Of a stretch of 36,687 nucleotides of DNA, positions 20,231-28,857 are shown piece by piece. This stretch comes from a virus. Numbering within the stretch: the stretch's first letter is position 1; each line of letters begins with the position of its first letter. The position numbers and the translations under genes are program-made. Location of the stretch: positions 1 to 36,687 of IMG/VR virus record IMGVR_UViG_3300024520_000237. The stretch is one strand, 5' to 3'. The notes under the pieces were generated by a model, which did not search any database, was not told where the DNA came from, and worked only from the letters and a program-made list of their open reading frames with translations.

Positions 20231-21744
20231 CAAATCTCTCCGATTTATTTCCTGCTGGAGCGGGTAAACAAGTTAGCTTTGTTGCTGATGGCGCAATTAG
20301 CGCTGCGGGTAAACCTGTCATTTTAAACAGCGCAGGAACGGTTACTCCAGTGGGTGAAAGCACTGTTTCTGCTGATATTCCTTATGGTTCTGCTACAGAT
20401 TTAAGCACTTCCATGAATGGTAGCGGCCAACCACTGGGTATTCAATTTGATCCTTTTAACAGTGGCAAAGTGATGGCTGGTTTTATTGACGGTAGTGGGT
20501 ATCAAAATATTAGAGTAGGCAATTACTCTGGATCAACTGTTACATGGGGAACTACTTATGTTTGGCTTAGTGACTACATTGGAACTTCCCCTGTTGTTGC
20601 ATTTGACCCAAATAATGAAAATGAATTTGTAGTGGTTTTTAAAGAGACAGGAAACGACTATCGTATTCAGCCCGGAACATTAAGTGGAACTGTCCCAACG
20701 CAAGGGGTTAAGAGTCAGTTCATGGCTACTCATACCATTCAGATGACAAATGGGATGGTTGCTTTTGATTCTAATAATACAAGTACCCGTACAGGTGTTC
20801 TGGTTTATGTGGGAACGGACGGGTTTGGGAAGTTTTATGATCGAGCCTTCACGGTATCTGGGACAGGGGGTTCTGCTGCTATTACTCTAGGAACGCAAAC
20901 GGAAGTTGATGCTGGGTTTAGTGCCGAAGCCTATACTTCAATAGCTTTTAATTCTACGGGAACTTTTGTTATAGGGGGCAGGGGAGACTCTACTGCTTAT
21001 GTTTTTTGTTATGCGGGAACGGTAAGTGGTACAACAATTACGAGAGGCACGATCACTCAAGCTGCCTCTAACTACTACGCGCCCGGTAACGTAGCAATAG
21101 ACCCCAATGCGCCAACGAAATTTATTATTTCGTGGAATCAATCTGCTACAAATTATAGCGCTAGTGTGGGTACATTAAGCGGTACGGGGAATCGCACAAT
21201 AACATTTGGGACGGCCCAAGAAATTGACAATGGTGATACTGGTTGGGCGGCAGCGGTTACAGTTTTTAATCCTGTAACGACTGGCGAGTTTGTAATGGTT
21301 CATAGAGCGGAGAACCCATCTGCAATCCTTCAAGCGAGCTTGGGTACATACAGCGGAACCACCATAACGATGGGAGCTAATTATGATTTTCCAGTATGGG
21401 GTGCATACTATGGTGCAGCGTGTGATATATCCAGCGGAGTTTTTGCGGTTGCGTATAAAAATGACACTGCTACTGATTGTGAAGTGGATCAGGGAAAATT
21501 TGAAACACAGGAAACCAACCTCACCGCAACTAACTTTATTGGCATTTCCGATGCAGCTATCCTCGACACAGCCAGTGGTAATGTAACGATCAAGGGTGGT
21601 ATAGCGGCTACGGGTCTTACTTCATTGACTCCGGGCAGCGACTATTACGCGCAGGACGATGGGACAATTACCACGGCAACTGCGGGGAAAAAGATAGGCA
21701 AAGCCATGTCAGCAACATCAATTAACCTGGAGTACCAATCGTGA
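20227..21744 (+). CDS. Tail beta-propeller-like protein, paralog 2
   Basis: This is a 505-residue protein, second of the three tandem paralogs. It repeats the N-terminal tag MTNLSDLFPAGAGKQVSFVA and GKPVILNSAGTVTPVGES, then several blades with 'GTYSGTTITMG' strands and FDPNxxxxFVV segments, and ends with LTATNFIGISDAAILDTASG, LTPGSDYYAQDDGTITTAT and AKAMSATSINL-like residues. It overlaps the preceding gene by ATGA and has an AAGGA site. Compared with paralog 1 the blades have diverged strongly while both ends are conserved, as expected if the ends anchor the protein in the particle and the middle meets a variable target. Confidence 0.7.
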   Translation: MTNLSDLFPAGAGKQVSFVADGAISAAGKPVILNSAGTVTPVGESTVSADIPYGSATDLSTSMNGSGQPLGIQFDPFNSGKVMAGFIDGSGYQNIRVGNYSGSTVTWGTTYVWLSDYIGTSPVVAFDPNNENEFVVVFKETGNDYRIQPGTLSGTVPTQGVKSQFMATHTIQMTNGMVAFDSNNTSTRTGVLVYVGTDGFGKFYDRAFTVSGTGGSAAITLGTQTEVDAGFSAEAYTSIAFNSTGTFVIGGRGDSTAYVFCYAGTVSGTTITRGTITQAASNYYAPGNVAIDPNAPTKFIISWNQSATNYSASVGTLSGTGNRTITFGTAQEIDNGDTGWAAAVTVFNPVTTGEFVMVHRAENPSAILQASLGTYSGTTITMGANYDFPVWGAYYGAACDISSGVFAVAYKNDTATDCEVDQGKFETQETNLTATNFIGISDAAILDTASGNVTIKGGIAATGLTSLTPGSDYYAQDDGTITTATAGKKIGKAMSATSINLEYQS

Positions 21745-24056
21745 GCAATCTTTCCGACTTACTTCCAGCGGGTGCTTCTGGCAAGACCATTGAAGCGGTA
21801 GCCACGGCAACCATTGCGAGCAAAGCTCCGGTTATTCTTAATAGCGCAGGGACGGTTACTGAGGTTGTCTCTTCTGGCGAAACAGCGGTAATACCTGAAG
21901 GAGCCGTAGCTACCTTTATTGCAGCCCCTACTGGGCCTCCTTGGAGTACAGCGACCTATCTTGATAGTGCCTTTGATGTATCGTCTAATAAGTTTGTAGT
22001 GGTCTTTAGGAACGCCAAAAACAGTGACTACCTTAACTATGTGGTAGGTACGGTGTCAGGCTCAACAATTACCTACGGGACTGTAACTACTCTTAATTCT
22101 GCCACTACGGTTTATCCTTCGGTAGCCGCAGACCCGTCCAATAGCGGTACATTTGTTTTTGGCTACAATAACTTTGCTACTGCAATCAGCTATGTTCGGA
22201 TAGGCACTCTTTCAGGAACAACGCTCACTTTTGGCACTGCTGTACAGGTTGTGGCATCTAACCAGAATATTGTTGTTGAGTTTGATGCAACCTCTAGCAC
22301 CTTTGTTGCAGTGTACAACTGGTCGGGAGGAACCCCTGCTAACAGTTGGTACGCTAATGCCTGCACCTATTCTGGAACAACCGTAACGCTAGGAGCGCAG
22401 ACACAAATCTCTGCCAGCGTTATTGATGATACTGGATTAAGAGGTGTTTCTTTTGACCCTAATACATCTGGGAAGTTTACGGCAGTTGCTCGTGAGGCTG
22501 CATCTCCCTTCGCTGGATGGGCTATCTGTTGCACTATCTCAGGAACTACGATAACAGCAGGAACTGTGCAGTCTTTTATAGCTACACAGGCTGGTCATCC
22601 AGATGTGGCTTATGATGCTACCACAGCCGATACTCTATCTATTATCTTTAGCGATGTCGCATCCTCTAGCTATGCCACAGCTATTGCGGCCACGCTAAGT
22701 GGGACTGTGTTTACGTTTGGAACTAAGGCTGTTGTCGTTTCATCTGGTTCGGATACCTTCAATCTAATGGCTCCTACAGGCGTGGCTGGTACTTTTCAGG
22801 CAGTCTATAGGAACGATGGGTCAGGTGACAGCCCTTACTCCGTAGCCTTCACTGTCAGCTCTAGCGTAGTAACAGGAGGTACGAATACCCAAATTTCTAC
22901 TGATGCACAAGGCGCTAACAATTACTTAACGGCCTCTATGAATCCTGCGGACACGGGAGGCTTCGTTACTGCGTGGAATGAAACGGCAATTGATAACGCA
23001 AGTAAGGCCGTATACAGCCAAGCTGGATATACCTCAAGCAACCTCACCGCAACCAATTTCGTAGGTATAGCAGACGCAGGAATATCCACTTCAGCCACAG
23101 GTACGATTGTTGTGCAGGGCGGTACGGTAACAGGGATGAGCAGCCTAACAACTGGGGGCAAATACTATGTGCAGAACGATGGCACTCTAACCTCTCCCAA
23201 CGCAACGGAAGCTTACTCTATTAACGGGGCTACATACGACAGTGTTAGCTTTGATGTCACTCAAGATAGCACTATAACGGGGATGTGTTTTAACGGTGAC
23301 GGCACTAAGATGTATGTATGTGGTGAAGCTACAGATACTATTTACCAATACAGTTTGTCTTCTGCATATGATTTATCTACCGCAAGTTATGATTCTGTTT
23401 CTTTAAGTGTTGCAAGCCAACAAGGTGCGCCTAGAAGTGTTGTTTTTAATAATGATGGATCAGCTTTATATATAGTGGGAACTAGCGCCGCATCCGTCCA
23501 CCAGTACACACTTACAACACCTTATGATCTGTCTACTGGTTCGTATGCTTCCAAAACAGTCAGTGTGTCGACACAAGAACTATACCCTTGCGGCGTGATT
23601 TTTAATAATGATGGCGCTTCTATGTATGTCGTAGGTTCGCAAAATGACACGGTTTACCAATACACACTGTCAACACCGTTTGATGTATCAACTGCTTCTT
23701 ATGCGTCCAAAAGCATGAGTGTAAACAGTGAACAGACCAGTCCTACTGGATTAGCCTTTAATTCTGATGGCACTAAAATATTTGTCATAGGGGAAACTAC
23801 ACCCAAAATTAATCAGTATACCCTCAGTTCAGCTTATGATATTTCGACTGGTTCCTACGATTCGGTTAGTTATACCTATTCAGAGGGAACTGTCCCCAGA
23901 GACATAGTTTGGGGTAATTCCGGTAATAAATTTTACATACCCGACAGTGGGCCGGATGATATTTACCAATATACACCGGGAGGCGGCGCGTCAAGTTCCG
24001 TCAACGCAGGACTAGCAATATCAACAACAGCACTTCTTTTAAACGGAGACTCGTAA
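21741..24056 (+). CDS. Tail protein, paralog 3 with an added second propeller
   Basis: This is a 771-residue protein with a GTG start overlapping the previous stop (GTGA) and a GGAG site. Residues 1-430 follow the pattern of the other two paralogs: MSNLSDLLPAGASGKTIEAV, blades with 'GTVSGSTITYGT', and the LTATNFVGIADAG module. After YYVQNDGTLT (about 475-484) come about five extra repeats of roughly 50 residues with the signature FNNDGxxMYVVGxxxDTVYQ and YTLSTPYDLSTxSY, which is typical of a YVTN-like beta-propeller. It thus looks like a fusion of the common tail domain with a second propeller. This C-terminal propeller is a likely receptor-binding head (inference). Confidence 0.72.
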   Translation: MSNLSDLLPAGASGKTIEAVATATIASKAPVILNSAGTVTEVVSSGETAVIPEGAVATFIAAPTGPPWSTATYLDSAFDVSSNKFVVVFRNAKNSDYLNYVVGTVSGSTITYGTVTTLNSATTVYPSVAADPSNSGTFVFGYNNFATAISYVRIGTLSGTTLTFGTAVQVVASNQNIVVEFDATSSTFVAVYNWSGGTPANSWYANACTYSGTTVTLGAQTQISASVIDDTGLRGVSFDPNTSGKFTAVAREAASPFAGWAICCTISGTTITAGTVQSFIATQAGHPDVAYDATTADTLSIIFSDVASSSYATAIAATLSGTVFTFGTKAVVVSSGSDTFNLMAPTGVAGTFQAVYRNDGSGDSPYSVAFTVSSSVVTGGTNTQISTDAQGANNYLTASMNPADTGGFVTAWNETAIDNASKAVYSQAGYTSSNLTATNFVGIADAGISTSATGTIVVQGGTVTGMSSLTTGGKYYVQNDGTLTSPNATEAYSINGATYDSVSFDVTQDSTITGMCFNGDGTKMYVCGEATDTIYQYSLSSAYDLSTASYDSVSLSVASQQGAPRSVVFNNDGSALYIVGTSAASVHQYTLTTPYDLSTGSYASKTVSVSTQELYPCGVIFNNDGASMYVVGSQNDTVYQYTLSTPFDVSTASYASKSMSVNSEQTSPTGLAFNSDGTKIFVIGETTPKINQYTLSSAYDISTGSYDSVSYTYSEGTVPRDIVWGNSGNKFYIPDSGPDDIYQYTPGGGASSSVNAGLAISTTALLLNGDS

Positions 24057-24057
24057 G

Positions 24058-24363
24058 ATGAGCAAGACACTAACTTTTAATGACACAGGACGATCACCTT
24101 ACCTGTTTGGCGATTCCAAGAACGTCACAATGGGTGCTGACAAGATCACGGTAGGCGATGAAGCTAATCCTGATTTTTACATAGGTGACATGAACTCTGG
24201 TAATGCAACCTTGCATGAAGGCGTTACTGGGCCAGCCGATTGGCAGGGCAATCGTTATACTTTTGACGGTACAGACTGGACAGAAGTAGATGGCTGGGTT
24301 GACCCAAAAGTGGCTGAGATAGCTAGGCTACAGGCTCAAATAGACGCGCTGAATGCTGAGTAA
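24058..24363 (+). CDS. Small tail-associated protein
   Basis: This is a 101-residue protein (MSKTLTFNDTGRSPYLFGDS) with a GGAG site upstream. It has a beta-rich front part with MGADKITVGDEANPDFYIGD and a C-terminal FDGTDWTEVDGWVDPKVAEI followed by a short coiled coil ARLQAQIDALNAE. Such short proteins after fibre genes are often fibre caps or chaperones, and the terminal coil would allow trimerisation. This is a guess from position and form. Its stop overlaps the next start (TAATG), linking it to the lysis genes. Confidence 0.65.
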   Translation: MSKTLTFNDTGRSPYLFGDSKNVTMGADKITVGDEANPDFYIGDMNSGNATLHEGVTGPADWQGNRYTFDGTDWTEVDGWVDPKVAEIARLQAQIDALNAE

Positions 24364-24608
24364 TGACCGAAGCCGAGATGGAAGCGATGATTGAGAAAGC
24401 TGCTGCTGCGGGGGCTAGAACGGCCCTCCGTGAAGTAGGTCTTTCCGATGAAGATGCAAATTCTGACGTAAGAGAACTCAGAAACTTGCTAGACTCCTTC
24501 CGCTCTGCAAAACGTACCGTTGGTAAGACCATTATTCAGGGGTTAACTACGTTGTTTCTTGCGGCACTGATGGCAGGTGCTTATTTTAACTTTTGGGATA
24601 GGCAATGA
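24363..24608 (+). CDS. DUF6127-like membrane protein, putative holin
   Basis: This is an 81-residue protein. MTEAEMEAMIEKAAAAGART followed by ALREVGLSDEDANSDVRELRNLLDSFRSAKR is the pattern of the DUF6127 phage family. A single hydrophobic segment spans about residues 57-76 (KTIIQGLTTLFLAALMAGAY) close to the C-terminus, giving one transmembrane helix. Located directly before a hydrolase, a small lipoprotein and a lysozyme, it is the best candidate for a holin or pinholin-like protein, but no holin activity has been shown for this family to my knowledge. Confidence 0.7.
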   Translation: MTEAEMEAMIEKAAAAGARTALREVGLSDEDANSDVRELRNLLDSFRSAKRTVGKTIIQGLTTLFLAALMAGAYFNFWDRQ

Positions 24609-24611
24609 GGG

Positions 24612-25358
24612 ATGTCCAATAAACTTGATCCTCTTTTGTTAAACATGGCGTGTGGGTGGAGCATTAAAGCCTACGAAGATAAAAACACTAACGCTTTGAA
24701 GATAGAAAACAAGTTTACTTCTACTACAGCTTTTGTCGTAAAGCGTAAAACAATAGATATTATAGCGTTTAGAGGCACCCAGGAGGGCTGTGACTGGATA
24801 TTTAACGCCAGTGCTATACCGGTTCCCTATGCAGGGAGGTTGTGCCACGGGGGTTTTGTTGCTGCTCATGCTTCTATCTGGGGTAAAGTAAAAAAACATA
24901 TAGACATGAAGAAACGCACACTTGTTTGTGGGCATAGCCTTGGTGGTGCGTTAGCAGAGCTAAGTGCGGCTAAGTTGTGGAAAGAGCACCCTAACTTGAA
25001 CCTTGTGGCTTTTGGTAAACCTAATACGTTCTTTAAAGGGTTTAAACGGTCTATGACGCTGGATAACCAAATATCCTGTGTGCAAGGTAGTGATATGGTA
25101 GCTAGAATACCCAGGTTTTGTTATGGGCCTTCTAAGAGCCAGACCATGCTCTATTTCAGTAACGATGGGAACGACTATATAAACCCCCATAAAGACCTTA
25201 AAGAAGATGACAAACGCATTAAAGACTACATTTCAGATCATTTTATGGGTGGGTATAAAGAAAGATTAGGTAAGTTTTTAGAAGAACAAGATAAGATACC
25301 AAATGATGACGAGTTAAAAGAATTACACAAGATGGCTGATGAGGTGGAAAATGCTTAG
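24612..25358 (+). CDS. Lipase class 3 family hydrolase
   Basis: This is a 248-residue alpha/beta hydrolase. The lipase-3 motifs are present: IIAFRGTQ (about 50-57) supplying the oxyanion hole, the nucleophile elbow CGHSLGGALA (Ser about 109), GSDMVARIP with Asp about 161, and SDHFMGGY with His about 210, completing a Ser-Asp-His triad. There is no signal peptide. Class 3 lipases cleave acylglycerols or phospholipids. Lying between a putative holin and a lipoprotein, it may help to disrupt membranes during lysis, or alternatively act in the particle; both are inference. Confidence 0.82.
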   Translation: MSNKLDPLLLNMACGWSIKAYEDKNTNALKIENKFTSTTAFVVKRKTIDIIAFRGTQEGCDWIFNASAIPVPYAGRLCHGGFVAAHASIWGKVKKHIDMKKRTLVCGHSLGGALAELSAAKLWKEHPNLNLVAFGKPNTFFKGFKRSMTLDNQISCVQGSDMVARIPRFCYGPSKSQTMLYFSNDGNDYINPHKDLKEDDKRIKDYISDHFMGGYKERLGKFLEEQDKIPNDDELKELHKMADEVENA

Positions 25359-25587
25359 GGTATTGTGTTTATGCAGTGTATTCCTGTTTACAGGGTGTGC
25401 TGTTTCCGAAGAAGCTATAAAAAACAAAGAGTTGTACTGTTCTGAAATATACAAAGGTATTAGAGCGGTGGGTCGTGTGGCTACTGAAGTAACCACAGGC
25501 GTTAGTATTCCCGATGTATGCGACACTATAGACGAGATCGTCGAGGAGGACGCTGAAGCAACCTCCAAAAGTGTCGAGGAATCTTGA
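25351..25587 (+). CDS. Small lipoprotein, possible spanin
   Basis: This is a 78-residue protein with a lipoprotein signal peptide: MLRVLCLCSVFLFTGC ends in the lipobox FTGC (acylated Cys 16). The mature part is short and contains KELYCSEIYKGIRAVGRVAT and an acidic tail. An in-frame ATG at 25339 exists, but 25351 has a better spaced GAGG site and gives a normal signal peptide. It overlaps the lipase gene by 8 nt. A small outer-membrane lipoprotein next to lysozyme recalls the o-spanin (Rz1) place, but it has no Pro-rich sequence and no i-spanin is visible, so this is tentative. Confidence 0.6.
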   Translation: MLRVLCLCSVFLFTGCAVSEEAIKNKELYCSEIYKGIRAVGRVATEVTTGVSIPDVCDTIDEIVEEDAEATSKSVEES

Positions 25588-25617
25588 AGCTCTAATCAAG
25601 CTGTATTTGTTAACTAG

Positions 25618-26061
25618 ATGAAACAACTAATTGCAATGCTCAAACGGCACGAAGGTGAGGTTAAAACCAATGGCCGTCACTTGTTGTACAAGTGCCCAGC
25701 AGGGTACTGGACTTTGGGTATTGGACGTAATGTAGATGTCAACGGGGGCATAGGGCTTTCCGAAGACGAAGTAAATTACTTGTTAGAAAATGATATTGTC
25801 AGGGTTACCAAGGAGTTAAGTAGAGAATACCCTTGGTTTAGTGATCTTGATGACGGTAGAAAAGATGCTATGATTGACATTGCATTTAACCTCGGGGCCA
25901 CGAAGTTACGTGGTTTTAAGAGAGCGATAGCTGCTATGGAAGCGGCTGACTACGACACGGCTGCTACTGAATTTTTGGATTCAAAGTGGGCTAAATATCA
26001 GGTTGGTGGTAGAGCGTTAGAGCTTACTGACATGATTAAGTTTGGAGACTACGTAGAATGA
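25618..26061 (+). CDS. T4-type lysozyme (GH24 endolysin)
   Basis: This is a 147-residue muramidase that cleaves the peptidoglycan MurNAc-GlcNAc bond. The motif LKRHEGEV carries the catalytic Glu 12, and YKCPAGYWTLGIGRNVD carries Cys 26 and Thr 32 in place of the T4 Asp 20 / Thr 26 pair. VNYLLENDIVRV and RKDAMIDIAFNLG are further family motifs. T4 lysozyme keeps activity with Cys at this site, so the enzyme should be active. There is no signal or signal-anchor segment, so export would depend on a holin. No clear ribosome binding site precedes ATG 25618, an oddity among its neighbours. Confidence 0.9.
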   Translation: MKQLIAMLKRHEGEVKTNGRHLLYKCPAGYWTLGIGRNVDVNGGIGLSEDEVNYLLENDIVRVTKELSREYPWFSDLDDGRKDAMIDIAFNLGATKLRGFKRAIAAMEAADYDTAATEFLDSKWAKYQVGGRALELTDMIKFGDYVE

Positions 26062-26070
26062 GGTTAAACA

Positions 26071-27963
26071 ATGCCATTAAAAAAACTCCAGTTAAAACCA
26101 GGAGTTAACCGAGAAAACACCCGCTATACCACTGAAGGTGGTTGGTACGAGTCCGATAAAGTCCGGTTCCGTCAGGGTATGCCTGAAAAGATTGGCGGTT
26201 GGGAACGTATTTCTGCCAATACGTTTTTGGGTGTGTGTCGTTCATTGTGGAACTGGATTACGTTAGGTGGGCAAAACCTTGTTAGCGTAGGCACTAACCT
26301 TAAATACTACATAGAGCGTGGTGGGCAGTACTACGATATAACACCAATACGTACAACTACTTTAGCAGGGGCTATAACTTTTTCCGCTGTAAACGGGTCT
26401 TCTACGCTTACCATTACTAATGTTTCCCACGGCGCTAATGCTGGAGATTTTGTAACGTTCTCAGGTGCGGTGTCTCTGGGTGGGAACATAACCGCTGCTG
26501 TCCTAAACCAAGAATATGAAATCTCTACTGTACTAACGGATGATACTTACACCGTAGCCGCTAAAGATACTTCAGATGTTACAGTTACCGCCAATGCCTT
26601 AGACACAGGGAACGGTGGTGTTGCTGTAATAGGCGCTTATCAGTTAAATACGGGGGCCGCTACTGCTGTACCGTTTAGTGGTTGGGGTGCAGGGCCGTGG
26701 GGGTTAGGTACTTGGGGTTACTCTCAAACTTCTTCCTCTGCTATTCGTCTGTGGAGTCAGTCTAACTTTGGAGAAGATTTGGTCTTTGCTTATCGTGCTG
26801 GGCCTATTTGTTATTGGGATGCAAGCACTGGAGCTACGGTGCGGGGAGAAGTAATTGATATTACCAACTACCCTGCTTCTTCAGATGTTCCCACGGTCGT
26901 TAATATAGTTAGTGTTTCAGACATAAATCGTTTTGTATTTGCCTTTGGCGCTAATCCTCTGGGAAGTGCTACTCAAGACCCTATGTTGGTGCGTTGGTCT
27001 GACCAGGAAGATGTATTTAACTGGACCCCTTCAGCTACTAATCAAGCAGGTAGTTTGCGAGTTTCACACGGCACCGAAATTATTGCTGTAGTGCAAGCCC
27101 GTCAGGAAGTTTTGATCTGGACAGATTCGGCACTTTACTCCATGCAGTATTTGGGTGGGGATATTGTGTGGAACGTCCAGTTGTTGGGCGATAACATTTC
27201 CATTGCAAGCCAGAACGCTACAGCTTATGCGGGTAGTACCGCTTACTGGATGGGCAAAGATAAGTTTTATAAATATGATGGCACAGTAATGACGCTGCCT
27301 TGTAATGTTAAACGCTACGTATTTAATGACGTTAACACCGCACAATTTAATCAAGTAGTATCGGGTACTAACGAAGGGTTTAACGAAGTGTGGTGGTTTT
27401 ATTGCTCAGATGGTGAAACTGCTGTTGACCGGTATGTAATTTACAATTACCTAGAAGATATATGGTACTACGGTAATCTAGCACGCAGTGCCTGGTTAGA
27501 TTCCGGTCTTAGAGATAGGCCAATAGCAGCTACGTACAACAACAACTTGGTAGACCACGAAAAAGGTAACGACAACAAAGAAACGGCTGTTACTACGGCT
27601 ATAGCAGCCTCTATAACTTCTTCTGAGTTTGATCTGGATGATGGGCATTCTTTTGTACTTATCAATCGAATGCTACCAGACGTAACGTTTGATGGCTCAA
27701 GTGCTACTAACCCCGCAGCTATTATGACTATTTCTCCTATGGCTAATTCGGGATCAGGTTATAACAGTCCTTTATCCGAAGGAGGTAATTCGGCTAATAC
27801 CGTAACTCGTTCAGCTACTGTTCCTATTGAACAATTTACAGGGCAAGTGTACTTGCGCGTGCGGGGAAGACAGGTGGCTTTTAAAATGGAGTCTACAGCA
27901 GAGGGCGTAGCGTGGCAGTTAGGTTCTCCACGTTTGGATATGCGTCCTGATGGTAGACGCTAA
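26071..27963 (+). CDS. P22 gp10-like tail hub / DNA stabilisation protein
   Basis: This is a 630-residue protein. It begins MPLKKLQLKPGVNRENTRYT with TEGGWYESDKVRFRQGMPEK, a start I know from P22 gp10-like 'packaged DNA stabilisation' proteins. LVRWSDQEDVFNWTPSATNQ, EVLIWTDSALYSMQYLGGDI and the end AFKMESTAEGVAWQLGSPRL with MRPDGRR are also family marks. A GWGAGPWGLGTWGY segment (about 205-218) recalls the Trp/Gly motif of the repeat protein at 16983. The function is to plug the portal-adaptor channel and bind the tail. It has a GAGG site 6-7 nt upstream. Confidence 0.75.
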   Translation: MPLKKLQLKPGVNRENTRYTTEGGWYESDKVRFRQGMPEKIGGWERISANTFLGVCRSLWNWITLGGQNLVSVGTNLKYYIERGGQYYDITPIRTTTLAGAITFSAVNGSSTLTITNVSHGANAGDFVTFSGAVSLGGNITAAVLNQEYEISTVLTDDTYTVAAKDTSDVTVTANALDTGNGGVAVIGAYQLNTGAATAVPFSGWGAGPWGLGTWGYSQTSSSAIRLWSQSNFGEDLVFAYRAGPICYWDASTGATVRGEVIDITNYPASSDVPTVVNIVSVSDINRFVFAFGANPLGSATQDPMLVRWSDQEDVFNWTPSATNQAGSLRVSHGTEIIAVVQARQEVLIWTDSALYSMQYLGGDIVWNVQLLGDNISIASQNATAYAGSTAYWMGKDKFYKYDGTVMTLPCNVKRYVFNDVNTAQFNQVVSGTNEGFNEVWWFYCSDGETAVDRYVIYNYLEDIWYYGNLARSAWLDSGLRDRPIAATYNNNLVDHEKGNDNKETAVTTAIAASITSSEFDLDDGHSFVLINRMLPDVTFDGSSATNPAAIMTISPMANSGSGYNSPLSEGGNSANTVTRSATVPIEQFTGQVYLRVRGRQVAFKMESTAEGVAWQLGSPRLDMRPDGRR

Positions 27964-28856
27964 TGCCTACTGTAACAGATGAGAGTAGTAGAGTAGTTGC
28001 TCCCGCTTTACCTACCGGGCCAGTTACTTACAGTAAAAGTTATATAGACCGTTTTAATAACATACTACGTCTATATTTTAACCAGTTAGATAACGCACTA
28101 AGGAACGCCGTGGCTACTTCCGTACCCTACAGTTTACGAGTTGCAGAAGGTCAAGTTACAGGGGCTACTTCCCTGTTTAAGTTTGGTTTTAATGCTGACG
28201 TAGACACGACTGAAGAAACGGTATGGAGCGGGGGTGGCGATTTAGTCTATCCCGGTGCGGCAGGTGAGGTGTATATCTCTAGTGATGACACTAATGATGT
28301 TAGCCCTGGTGGGACGGGGGCACGCACTATAAAGATACAGGGGCTGGATGCAAGCTACCTTGAGATAGAAGAAGACATTGCTCTTAATGGGCAAACTCAA
28401 GTAGTTACTACAAAAGAATATCTAAGGATCTTTAGAGCTTATGTACTTACAGCAGGGTCTAACGGAGGAACTGCTGGTACTGTTTACGTAGGCACAACAG
28501 GCGCTACTGCGGGTGTACCTGCTGTAATATATGCAAGCTTTGGAAGTGCTAATCAGACGCAGATGGCTGTGTACACTGTCCCTGCCAGTAAGAAGTTGTA
28601 CGTTGATGACATTACTTTTACCGCAGCTCTTTCGGCAGCAGATCATTCGGTTACAGCAAAGTTTAAGACGCGAGAAGTTGCTACTAATACGTTTAGAACA
28701 CAGTTTATACAGGTGATGCAGAGCGATAATAATGTCTCACCTTTTAATTACCCTTTAGCTATCCCTGCTAAAACAGACATAGAGTGCCGTGCCGTGGCCT
28801 CTACCACTAATAACCAAGTAAGCGCCTCGTTTCAAGGCGTGTTGATAGCTAGTTAA
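27963..28856 (+). CDS. Conserved virion protein
   Basis: This is a 297-residue protein. The N-terminal part has YIDRFNNILRLYFNQLDNAL, then FKFGFNADVDTTEETVWSGG, AGEVYISSDDTNDVSPGGTG, ARTIKIQGLDASYLEIEEDI and YTVPASKKLYVDDITF. I recognise the 'FNxDVDTTxETVW' pattern from a conserved structural family in marine phages. It is all beta after the N-terminal helix, and may form a tail knob or shaft component. The start overlaps the previous stop by TAATG with a poor ribosome binding site, so translation is coupled. Function not known precisely. Confidence 0.75.
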   Translation: MPTVTDESSRVVAPALPTGPVTYSKSYIDRFNNILRLYFNQLDNALRNAVATSVPYSLRVAEGQVTGATSLFKFGFNADVDTTEETVWSGGGDLVYPGAAGEVYISSDDTNDVSPGGTGARTIKIQGLDASYLEIEEDIALNGQTQVVTTKEYLRIFRAYVLTAGSNGGTAGTVYVGTTGATAGVPAVIYASFGSANQTQMAVYTVPASKKLYVDDITFTAALSAADHSVTAKFKTREVATNTFRTQFIQVMQSDNNVSPFNYPLAIPAKTDIECRAVASTTNNQVSASFQGVLIAS

Positions 28857-28857
28857 T

